Assembly (NCBI GenBank): GCA_964591605.1
Contig: CAZQEN010000341.1
Location: 1-8,143, forward strand
Source of the DNA: CAYLLT01 sp964591605
Lineage (GTDB): Bacteria > Planctomycetota > Phycisphaerae > UBA1845 > PWPN01
Length of the DNA: 8,143 bases
Direction of reading: 5' to 3'
The number at the start of each line of letters is the position of its first letter. The first letter of the stretch is position 1. Positions 1 through 6,144 of the stretch are shown here, piece after piece. The notes below the pieces were generated by a model. The model saw only the letters and a list, made by a program, of their open reading frames with translations, was not told the origin of the DNA and did no database searches. Position numbers and translations under genes: made by a program.

Positions 1-237
1 CGCGGAACCGTCGCCTACAGCCAGCTCTTCTTGGCCATGGCCCATCAGCGACTCGGGCATTCTGAGCAGGCCGGGGAGTTTTTGGCCAAGGCCATCCAGA
101 CCATCGAATCGCCCCCGTCGGGCGACGCGCAGCAGCAGGCGACGGGCAAACTCTGGAACCGCCGCCTGACGCTCCAGCTCTGGCGGCAGGAGGCAACGGC
201 ATTGATAGACCCAGCGGCAGGATCCAGCACCCGTTGA
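1..237 (+). CDS. C-terminal end of a TPR-repeat protein (5' end outside window)
   Basis: Reading frame 1 is open from the first base to a TGA at 235-237 and gives the last 78 residues of a longer protein. The piece starts with a helix-turn-helix stretch (LFLAMAHQRLGHSEQAGEFL, then AKA) that fits the TPR pattern of small and aromatic residues, with Ala, Gly and a closing Ala at the expected spacing. It ends with a basic-aromatic helix (WNRRLTLQLWRQEATALI). Tails of this type are common at the C-terminus of large planctomycete proteins, often serine/threonine kinases or WD40 proteins with TPRs. That attribution is from memory of the family. No catalytic domain is visible here, so the parent protein's function cannot be stated. 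An internal TTG or ATG start is unlikely, because the frame stays open and TPR-like up to the window edge. Confidence 0.6.
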   Translation, partial: RGTVAYSQLFLAMAHQRLGHSEQAGEFLAKAIQTIESPPSGDAQQQATGKLWNRRLTLQLWRQEATALIDPAAGSSTR

Positions 238-368
238 ATCAGCAACAAAGCCCTGAGGCGACGAAAGTGTGAACAGAATCGGCCGGTGACTGTCGCGGCG
301 AAACGACCGTTCACCGGGCCCGGGATCTCACCGGCGGCAGGTCTGCCCTGGACGGGTGGACCCCCAAG

Positions 369-409
369 GGTCTGCGCGCCGGAAAGCCCACGTCATGTTA
401 TCGCGGACC
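369..409 (+). promoter_or_regulatory. Leader dyad upstream of the serine protease (copy 1 of a shared motif)
   Basis: GGTCTGCG at 369-376 can pair with CGCGGACC at 402-409. This makes an 8-bp stem (seven Watson-Crick pairs and one U-G as RNA) around a 25-base loop that begins CGCCGGAA. A near copy of this block and stem lies upstream of the next gene (1422-1463). The GGGTC at 368-372 can instead pair with GACCC at 359-363 (loop CCAA), so two mutually exclusive hairpins are possible. The 3' arm ends 24 bases before the ATG at 434 and 11 bases before the Shine-Dalgarno AAGGAG (421-426). It could act as RNA or as a protein-binding DNA dyad; function is unknown. Confidence 0.4.
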
Positions 410-433
410 GCCAAGACAGAAAGGAGAGCGCTC

Positions 434-1363
434 ATGCAACCGAAGATCGTCCGGCTCGCCGTGTCATGGATCGCGTTAGCGACCATCCTCGCCATCATGC
501 TGCTTCCCCATTCGGCGGCGGCCATCACGGGCGGCGAGCTGGATGGCGAAGGACACCCGCAGGTGGGGTGCTTTGCGTGGCCCGACGGCATCGATGAGAG
601 CGGCGACGGGATCGCGGATTGGGACCCCGATCAGGACGGCATACCGGATGTGCCGGCCTCAGGCGGGAATCTGACGCTGATTCACCCGCGCATCGTCATC
701 GGCGCTGCGCATGTGTTTCAAATCGTGCTCGATGACATCGCCTTCGGTTACTACACGATGGACGAGATCTTCGTCAGCTTCAGTTCCTTTCCCAAACAGC
801 ACCCCGAGACGTATCTGGGGATGTCGCATGTGATCATTCATCCGGGTTACGACGAGAAGTTCTATGCCGGCTGGGGCGCCGTGCCGCGGCTCGATGTGGC
901 GCTGATCATTCTCAAAGAGCCCGTGCTTGGGCTCACGCCGGCCCAGCTCGCCCCCGCGGGCTTTCTCGATGCGTTGAAAGCTTCGGGCGCGCTGCTGGAC
1001 AAGAGCGAGGGAGCGCCCTTCACCGTCGTCGGATACGGCTATTCCGGCAAAGCGCCCAACCAGCTCATCCCGCCTGATGGACAGCGCCGCGTGGCGGTGT
1101 CGGAATACATGCTTCTGGACAACCACTGGCTGTTCCTGGACCAGAATGAGGCTCACGGCAACGGCGGCGCCCAGATCTTCGATTCCGGCGGCCCGACATT
1201 CTGGGTGGACCCGGTCAGCGGCGAGGAGACGCTCGTGGCCCTGGTGTCCAACGGCGACGCGGCGGGCGTGGCGGTGGGCATAAACTTCCGCACGGATATT
1301 CCAGAAACGCTGGACTTCATCCAGGACGTGATCGAGCGGCTTGAAGCCGGAGAATTTGACTGA
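434..1363 (+). CDS. Exported trypsin-fold (S1-type) serine protease
   Basis: A predicted 309-residue protein with a signal peptide (residues 1-30: basic start, hydrophobic core, ending HSAAA) and a chymotrypsin-fold protease domain. The mature chain would begin ITGG, matching the activated N-terminus of trypsin-like enzymes. The triad is visible: His93 in GAAHV, Asp154 in RLDVALI and Ser251 in FDSGGP. Residues 54-72 form an Asp/Gly-rich insert resembling calcium-binding thrombospondin type 3 loops. The residue before Asp250 is Phe rather than the usual Gly, and the position equivalent to trypsin Asp189 appears to be Gly, so trypsin specificity is not predicted. The start is ATG 434, because AAGGAG at 421-426 lies seven bases upstream and the signal peptide follows at once; the frame stays open upstream to 356. 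It probably acts in the periplasm or outside the cell. The substrate is unknown. The next gene also encodes an exported protein. Confidence 0.85.
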   Translation: MQPKIVRLAVSWIALATILAIMLLPHSAAAITGGELDGEGHPQVGCFAWPDGIDESGDGIADWDPDQDGIPDVPASGGNLTLIHPRIVIGAAHVFQIVLDDIAFGYYTMDEIFVSFSSFPKQHPETYLGMSHVIIHPGYDEKFYAGWGAVPRLDVALIILKEPVLGLTPAQLAPAGFLDALKASGALLDKSEGAPFTVVGYGYSGKAPNQLIPPDGQRRVAVSEYMLLDNHWLFLDQNEAHGNGGAQIFDSGGPTFWVDPVSGEETLVALVSNGDAAGVAVGINFRTDIPETLDFIQDVIERLEAGEFD

Positions 1364-1410
1364 AGCCAACGAGCGCATGTTCACGGCCATGGTCAAGACA
1401 AAAGTGTGGA

Positions 1411-1469
1411 TGATCGGCGCTGGTCTGCACGCCGGAACATCCGCTCACCTTCTCCTGCAGACCGGATCA
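1411..1469 (+). promoter_or_regulatory. Leader dyad upstream of the propeller lipoprotein (copy 2 of a shared motif)
   Basis: GGTCTGCA at 1422-1429 and TGCAGACC at 1456-1463 are perfect 8-base inverted repeats around a 26-base loop that begins CGCCGGAA. They are flanked by a second, outer pair, TGATC (1411-1415) and GATCA (1465-1469). The outer 3' arm touches the Shine-Dalgarno AAGGAG (1469-1474), so a folded leader could affect ribosome access. The block 1422-1437 matches 369-384 upstream of the previous gene at 15 of 16 positions. It could be an RNA element or an operator; which one cannot be decided from sequence alone. Confidence 0.45.
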
Positions 1470-1480
1470 AGGAGAGTGAA

Positions 1481-2887
1481 ATGAAACGCATACAAGCTCT
1501 GAACGCATTGGCATTGCTGTGGTGGCTGTCTGGATGCGGCGGGAGTCAGGCCCCCACTCCGCTCGACGCGATTGCCTTGAGCACTGACGCCCCGACGACT
1601 GACAAACCGGCGGCGAGGGATTCTTCGGATGTGCGGACGCCGCTCAATGACGCGGACTGCAGCGCCGGTTGGAGCGTTTTCGCGACCGGCCTGACCAATC
1701 CGCGGCACATCCGGTTCGGGCCGGACGGGCTGCTGTATGTGGCCGAGGCGGGGGTCGGGGGCGGGCTGCTGGGCACGTGCGACTGGGAAGGCAACATGTT
1801 CAACCAGACCGGCCCGTACATGGGCGGGTACACCGGGCGGATTTCGCGCATCTGGCCCGACGGCACGCGCGAGACCGTTGCTGACGGATTGCCCGGCTTC
1901 ATCGACGGCTTCGGCGATGCGCTGGGCGTCTCCGATGTCGCGTGGATCGACGACACGCTGTACGCGGTGATCGAGGGCGGCGGCTGCACGCGCGGCCTGC
2001 CGAATGACCCGGCCGGCATCGTCCGCATCAACGCCGACGGCTCATATACCTACGTCGCCGACATCACCGCGTTCGTTCGGGCGAACCCCGTCGCCAGCGA
2101 GCCGCTCTGCGGACCGGACGGCGACTGCGAACCGGACGGCGTGCCGCATTCGCTGCTCGCGCACGGCAACACGCTCTACGTCGTCGAGACCAATCACAAC
2201 AGCATCCTGCGCGTCAACCCCGTCACCGGGGAGGTTAGCCGCCTCTACGATCTCTCCGTCATCGATCCCGCTCCGATCATTCTCATCCGCAGAGGCAAGA
2301 ACTTCTATCTGGGCGGCTTTCGCGGATGGATCCAGTCGTTCGACCACAAGTTCGGCGACGTGGCACTATTTGATGCAGACTACAGCGCGATCGTGGACAT
2401 GACGTTCGTGGCCAACGACCTGTACATCCTCGAGACGTTCGCGCCCGACACACCTTGGACGCCCGACACGGGCCGTGTCATCCGCCGTAAACCCGACGGG
2501 AGCCGAGCGGTCATCGCCTGCGGCCTGAACTTCCCGATTGGGATGGCCCGCGGTGAGGACGGCGCGCTGTATGTCTCGACGGTCAGCTACGGCCAAGGAC
2601 CGGTCGAGGGTCTCGGCCAGATCATCCGGATAGCGGCGACCGACGTGCCGACTTCCACACCGCTCGGCGCCGCGGTCACGACCGCCTCTGGAGGTTCGAG
2701 CCGTAGTTGCTGGGAGTTCTCGGCAAACACGCAGTGCCAGGGCGTGCCCTATGGGGCTCCCTGCATCGTCGACGGCTTTGCCGGCACATGCGTGAGCTAT
2801 GGGAACGTTAAGGTCGCCCCGGGCGTGTACGACTGCAACTGGTGCAAGCCGAAGGGTCGCGTGCGGTGCGGCCGCTCCTGCAGGTGA
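1481..2887 (+). CDS. Lipoprotein with ScyD/ScyE-like beta-propeller and cysteine-rich C-terminal tail
   Basis: A predicted 468-residue lipoprotein. The N-terminus is a type II signal peptide with lipobox LSGC (Cys19), followed by a flexible Ala/Thr/Asp-rich linker to about residue 58. From about 63 to 387 it shows repeated NHL/SMP-30-like blades, with motifs such as NPRHIRFGPDGLLYVAEAG near 73-91 and GMARGEDGALYVSTVS near 354-369. The order and wording of the motifs resemble ScyD/ScyE family propellers, a family named after cyanobacterial scytonemin genes but widespread with unknown roles. After the propeller, residues 410-467 carry eight cysteines, suggesting disulfides and therefore an oxidising, exported location. 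ATG 1481 is chosen because AAGGAG at 1469-1474 is six bases upstream and the signal peptide begins there; an in-frame upstream ATG at 1406 would add 25 non-signal residues. Substrate or partner is unknown; no scytonemin link is implied. Confidence 0.8.
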   Translation: MKRIQALNALALLWWLSGCGGSQAPTPLDAIALSTDAPTTDKPAARDSSDVRTPLNDADCSAGWSVFATGLTNPRHIRFGPDGLLYVAEAGVGGGLLGTCDWEGNMFNQTGPYMGGYTGRISRIWPDGTRETVADGLPGFIDGFGDALGVSDVAWIDDTLYAVIEGGGCTRGLPNDPAGIVRINADGSYTYVADITAFVRANPVASEPLCGPDGDCEPDGVPHSLLAHGNTLYVVETNHNSILRVNPVTGEVSRLYDLSVIDPAPIILIRRGKNFYLGGFRGWIQSFDHKFGDVALFDADYSAIVDMTFVANDLYILETFAPDTPWTPDTGRVIRRKPDGSRAVIACGLNFPIGMARGEDGALYVSTVSYGQGPVEGLGQIIRIAATDVPTSTPLGAAVTTASGGSSRSCWEFSANTQCQGVPYGAPCIVDGFAGTCVSYGNVKVAPGVYDCNWCKPKGRVRCGRSCR

Positions 2888-3014
2888 CCGGCTGGCCGGA
2901 AGGGCGAGCAACTGCGTGAACCCCTCGCTCGCGCGTCGGGCTCCATTGCCGGTGTCTGCCCGCTCAACACGTACATGGATCAGCCGGCGATGAGCGCAAT
3001 CGCACGGAATGGTT

Positions 3015-3047
3015 TCACGCCCGCGTCAGGTATCGACGCGTCCGTGA
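3015..3047. repeat. Imperfect dyad in the convergent intergenic gap
   Basis: TCACG (3015-3019) pairs with CGTGA (3043-3047), and CGCGTC (3022-3027) pairs with GACGCG (3035-3040). A two-base internal mismatch separates the stems on each side, and the loop has seven bases. It lies in the 207-base gap between the converging ends of the lipoprotein gene and the FHA-phosphatase-like gene, so a transcription-ending role for either strand is plausible. No T-tract follows on either strand, so it is not a canonical intrinsic terminator. Nothing else is supported in 2888-3094. Confidence 0.35.
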
Positions 3048-3094
3048 TGATGGCGAGGGCGATCCGGTTCCGCATGGGGGGAGGCTCACCGCAG

Positions 3095-4714
3095 TCACAC
3101 GATGAGGCGGTGCAGGAGGACGATGGTGATGTCGTCGGGGTGGCGGCCGTCGGAGAAGAAGTTGGTGAGTTCGTGAGTGACGTCCTCGAGCGTGTTGGCG
3201 GGAGGCTGGCAGAAGCCGTCGCAGACCAGCTCGATGAATCGCTTCTCGCCGAAGCGTTCGCCCTGGGCGTTGAGGGCGGTGGCGACGCCGCGCGAGTAGA
3301 GGGCGAGCGTCTCGCCCGGCTGGATCTGCTCCATGCGCGAGACGTATTCGAAGTTGCGTACCTGCCCGATGGGCGGGCCGTCGCTGCCCTGCAGGGCCCG
3401 CGGTTCGCCGCGCTGGCTGACGATGAAGCCGCCGATCCGGCCGGCGCGGCAGAACTTCATCTTGCCGCTCGGCGGATCCATGATCAGAAACAGGGCGTCC
3501 ACGGTCGAAGGGTCCTTCTCGTTGTACATGAGCCAGTTGAGAGCGCGGGCCAGCGCCTGGGGCGGATCGTTGTGCAGGAAACCGACGCGGAACGTCGAGT
3601 GCAGCCGGGCGATGGAGAGGGCCAGATGGGCGCCCGTGCTGTTGACGTGGCCCATCAGAAAGGCCGTGATCTGCGTATCCGGGTGCTTCATCACGTCGTA
3701 GAGGTCGCCCGGGCTGTCCTGGCCGCTGCGGCTGTAGGCGGCCATCTGGTAGCCCTTGAAGTGCGGGGCGGAACTCGGGTCCAGGTGGGCCTGGATCGAA
3801 TGGACGACGCTGACCTCGGTCGAGGTGATGGCGGCCGTCCGCTGCGCGCGCTGCTGGAGCAGTTGAGCCGCCTTGGCCGCCACGTGAGCGGCCAGAGTGC
3901 TGAACAGGTCGAGATCGGGGATCTGGAAGCGCCGCTGATTGGTGCGGCGGTCCACGTAGAGCATGCCGAGAGAGCCATGACCCGCGTTGAGGGGGACGCC
4001 CATGGCCGAGCCGACCTCGGGATCGTCGCGGATCTTGCGCAGGCAGATGTGCTGTGCCCGCTCGACGCAGCGGTACTGCAGCAGATCGATGAACTGATTC
4101 GCGCCGCACGATTGTCCGGACCGCAGTCGCCCGGCGAGCACCTCCAGCTCGCCCTCGGTCTTGAGCCGCAGGCCGATCCAGGCGACGCGGGCGTTGAAGT
4201 AATCCAGGGAGAGCCGCAGAGCCATGTCCACGATCTGATGGAGGTCGCGGCAGGTGGAAAGCTCCAGGCCAAGCCGGGCGACCAGGTCGAGCTGGGCGGT
4301 GGCGAGCGTGACGCCCTCGAAGTGCCGCTTGACCACCGAGCCCGCAGGGAGCGGATACTGCATGACCCGCGCCAGCTCCTCGGTCGAGAGGTGCGGATCT
4401 TCCACGACCTTGGCGCTCAGATCGGCGTCCAGATAGATCTTCAGCAGGTAGCCGTAGATCCCGATCTCGTCGCCGTTCTCGATCTTGATGCGCTCGCGGA
4501 GGACATGGTTGTTGACGCGGATGGGATTGTTGTAGTCCAGCGTGTCGAGCCACCAGTTCCGCTCGTCGTCCGCGGTGATGATGGCGTTGCGTCCGCTGAT
4601 GCGGTAGTCGGGGAGGTGAATCGAGCAGCCTGGATCGGAGCCGATGGACACCTCTTCCTCATCGAAGGAGAGGTCGGCCAACACCGCATCGGCTTCTTTC
4701 ACCAGTACGCGCAT
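3095..4714 (-). CDS. FHA-GAF-SpoIIE/PP2C-like signalling protein, probably catalytically degenerate
   Basis: A predicted 539-residue cytosolic protein with three domains. FHA (about 2-95) has the pattern VSIGSDPGCSIHLPDYRISG and the later RVNNH...NGDEIGI. GAF (about 135-285) includes VPLNAGHGSLGMLYVDRR. A SpoIIE/RsbU-type phosphatase-like domain (about 315-537) ends HPDDITIVLL. Relatives dephosphorylate anti-sigma-factor antagonists in partner-switching pathways. Of the four Asp usually needed for metal, Asp337 (SPGD) and Asp527/528 (DDIT) remain. The GDVSGKG-type Asp is His356 (MGHVNSTG) and the TDG Asp is Arg475 (YSRGV); AGH has become AGR. In FHA, the conserved Arg is Ser26 and the His is Asn43, while Ser40 and Asn62 remain. 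It may therefore act as a non-catalytic binding protein (inference). Start ATG 4714 is preferred over the adjacent GTG 4717; the upstream Shine-Dalgarno is weak. No partner anti-sigma genes are in the window. Confidence 0.85.
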   Translation of the reverse strand: MRVLVKEADAVLADLSFDEEEVSIGSDPGCSIHLPDYRISGRNAIITADDERNWWLDTLDYNNPIRVNNHVLRERIKIENGDEIGIYGYLLKIYLDADLSAKVVEDPHLSTEELARVMQYPLPAGSVVKRHFEGVTLATAQLDLVARLGLELSTCRDLHQIVDMALRLSLDYFNARVAWIGLRLKTEGELEVLAGRLRSGQSCGANQFIDLLQYRCVERAQHICLRKIRDDPEVGSAMGVPLNAGHGSLGMLYVDRRTNQRRFQIPDLDLFSTLAAHVAAKAAQLLQQRAQRTAAITSTEVSVVHSIQAHLDPSSAPHFKGYQMAAYSRSGQDSPGDLYDVMKHPDTQITAFLMGHVNSTGAHLALSIARLHSTFRVGFLHNDPPQALARALNWLMYNEKDPSTVDALFLIMDPPSGKMKFCRAGRIGGFIVSQRGEPRALQGSDGPPIGQVRNFEYVSRMEQIQPGETLALYSRGVATALNAQGERFGEKRFIELVCDGFCQPPANTLEDVTHELTNFFSDGRHPDDITIVLLHRLIV

Positions 4715-4759
4715 CACGGATCTCGTGGGACTTGACGGCTCATGCCGGGAGCCATCTCT

Positions 4760-4765
4760 ATTCTA
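4760..4765 (-). promoter_or_regulatory. Candidate -10 element for the FHA protein gene
   Basis: On the minus strand this reads TAGAAT, five of six matches to the sigma-70 -10 consensus, and lies about 45 bases before the ATG at 4714. It sits in the most AT-rich part of the gap. The -35 region is poor: only a TGAACG-like hexamer, 19 bases upstream. Plausible but unproven. Confidence 0.3.
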
Positions 4766-5007
4766 TCGTCACGTCACCGGCCGACGTTCATTCCGGCCCC
4801 GGGCGTCCGGTATTGATGCCCGTCCCGGGCGCCCGAACCCGACCGGGCGGGGGCGTGTGGACAAGCCCGGCATTCCCGCAGGGTCCGGGACCTGATTGTA
4901 GGGCGAGGCACAACGGCGGGGGCCGGTCCGGCAGGCCGCTGTTCCCAAACGGTGCATGCGTTTACACTGCGTCGGCTGGGGCGGTGTCCCCGAACGGCCC
5001 CCCCGGC

Positions 5008-5013
5008 AGGAGG
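5008..5013 (+). promoter_or_regulatory. Shine-Dalgarno AGGAGG that sets the M24 peptidase start
   Basis: A perfect AGGAGG lies 11 bases before GTG 5025 and downstream of the in-frame ATG at 4956. It therefore argues against the ATG start. The spacing to GTG is slightly long; an ATC at 5019 sits at a better distance but is a very rare initiator. Confidence 0.55.
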
Positions 5014-5024
5014 TCAACATCCCC

Positions 5025-6134
5025 GTGCGCCATGCCCAACTCAGCGGTCCGGTCCTGTCACGCCTGTCCGCCTGCCGCGAGAAGATACAGGATTTGGAGA
5101 TGGACGGCTATCTGGTGACCAGCCGGGTCGACCAGTATTACCTGACGCGGTTCAATGGCGAGGACGGCGCCGCCCTGATTCTGCCCCGTCAGGTCCACCT
5201 GGTGACGGATGGCCGATTCAAGGACGAAGCGGCGTCAGATGCTCCATGGGCCAAAGCTCTGGTTCGCACGGGGTCGCTCATCGAGGCGGTGGCCCGGCTG
5301 GTGAAGCGGCACCGGATCCGGTGTCTGGGGTTCCAGCCAGAGGCGCTGACGGTTGACACGTTCGGCAAGCTGCGCAAGGCGATCCGGCCGGCAAAGCTGA
5401 AGCCCGCCCCCGGCCTGGTGCGCGATCTGCGCCTGATCAAGGACGCGGGGGAAGTGGCCGCCATCGAACGGGCGGCCCGGATCGCCCAGGACGCGTTCCG
5501 CCACATCGTGAGACGCATCCGCGTGGGGATGACTGAGCGCGATCTTGCGGCCGACCTGCACCACGACATGGTTCGGCGGGGGGCCACCGATGCGAGCTTT
5601 CCCATCATCGTGGCCGAGGGACTCCACGCCGCCTTTCCGCACGCGGTGCCGGGAGACCGCCCGATCAAGGTCGACAGCGCGGTGCTGATCGACTGGGGAG
5701 CGACAGTGGACCACTACCGCAGCGACTTGACCCGCGTGGTGTTCATCCGTAGAATCCCGCCGCGCATCGGGGCTCTCTACGCGCAAGTGCTTGCGGCGCA
5801 AGAGGCGGCAATCGCCGCCCTCGCGCCCGGACAGCGCATGTGCGATGTCGATGCGGTGGCGCGGAAACGGCTCAGAGAGGCGCGGCTGGACCGTGCCTTT
5901 TCCCATGGTCTGGGTCACGGTCTGGGGCTCGACATCCATGAACCCCCGCGTCTGGCCAGGAAGGTCGAAGACCCGCTCCAACCGGGCATGGTGGTAACGG
6001 TGGAGCCGGGGGTGTACCTGCCGGGCGTGGGGGGGGTTCGGATCGAGGATGACGTGCTGGTGACCCCGGACGGCTGCCGGCTGCTGACGGATCTGCCCAA
6101 GGCGATCGATGCGATGGTCGTAGACGCAAGGTGA
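5025..6134 (+). CDS. M24 family Xaa-Pro-type metallopeptidase
   Basis: A predicted 369-residue cytosolic peptidase of the aminopeptidase P/prolidase group, which cleaves peptides next to proline using two metal ions. Residues up to about 120 form a creatinase-like N-terminal domain (DGYLVTSRVDQYYLTRFNG early on), and about 137-365 the pita-bread catalytic domain. All five metal ligands are visible, numbered from GTG 5025: Asp223 (LIDWGA), Asp234 (RSDLTR), His298 (GHGLG), Glu327 (TVEPGVY) and Glu341 (RIEDD). A second His305 in IHEPP fits the substrate-binding site. Length is normal for the short YqhT-like group. The start is GTG 5025 because AGGAGG lies at 5008-5013; the ATG at 4956 would add 23 residues (Trp/Pro/Arg-containing) not expected in this family. 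The stop is 10 bases from accB, suggesting one operon. Aminopeptidase versus dipeptidase activity cannot be decided. Confidence 0.9.
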   Translation: MRHAQLSGPVLSRLSACREKIQDLEMDGYLVTSRVDQYYLTRFNGEDGAALILPRQVHLVTDGRFKDEAASDAPWAKALVRTGSLIEAVARLVKRHRIRCLGFQPEALTVDTFGKLRKAIRPAKLKPAPGLVRDLRLIKDAGEVAAIERAARIAQDAFRHIVRRIRVGMTERDLAADLHHDMVRRGATDASFPIIVAEGLHAAFPHAVPGDRPIKVDSAVLIDWGATVDHYRSDLTRVVFIRRIPPRIGALYAQVLAAQEAAIAALAPGQRMCDVDAVARKRLREARLDRAFSHGLGHGLGLDIHEPPRLARKVEDPLQPGMVVTVEPGVYLPGVGGVRIEDDVLVTPDGCRLLTDLPKAIDAMVVDAR

Positions 6135-6144
6135 GTGGTACCGC

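Larger units (their letters stand above)
4715..5024. other. Divergent intergenic region between the FHA protein and the M24 peptidase
   Basis: About 310 bases separate two genes transcribed away from each other, so promoters for both should lie here. The middle part is very GC-rich, with a perfect 10-base palindrome (CGGGCGCCCG, 4826-4835) and short inverted repeats such as GCCGG-T-CCGGC near 4930, unremarkable at this composition. GGCTC/GAGCC arms at 4737-4753 could form a small hairpin in the leader of the minus-strand gene. TTTACACT at 4961-4968 is the most AT-rich spot before the peptidase, but no convincing -35/-10 pair is seen. Short ORFs crossing this stretch show no protein-like features. 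Confidence 0.5.

Noticed and set aside
336..346. GGCAG-GT-CTGCC short palindrome as an operator
   Set aside because: Five-base arms are common at this GC content. It does contain a third GGTCTGC (340-346), but without the rest of the shared leader block.
659..1396. 245-codon minus-strand ORF opposite the serine protease
   Set aside because: Arg/His-rich shadow frame. The + strand has a signal peptide and an intact catalytic triad.
3015..4553. 512-codon second minus-strand frame over the FHA gene
   Set aside because: Arg/Pro/Ala-rich composition typical of an out-of-frame reading of GC-rich DNA; overlaps the well-supported 539-residue frame.
2975..4735. 586-codon + strand ORF opposite the FHA-GAF-SpoIIE gene
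   Set aside because: It is low-complexity and Val/Ala/Gly/Asp/Glu-rich with no domain pattern, while the minus strand frame has three recognisable domains. Such shadows are expected in GC-rich genes.
4801..4940. GC-rich palindromes in the divergent region as terminators or operators
   Set aside because: Short, composed only of G and C, with no T-tract and no repetition elsewhere in the window; expected by chance.
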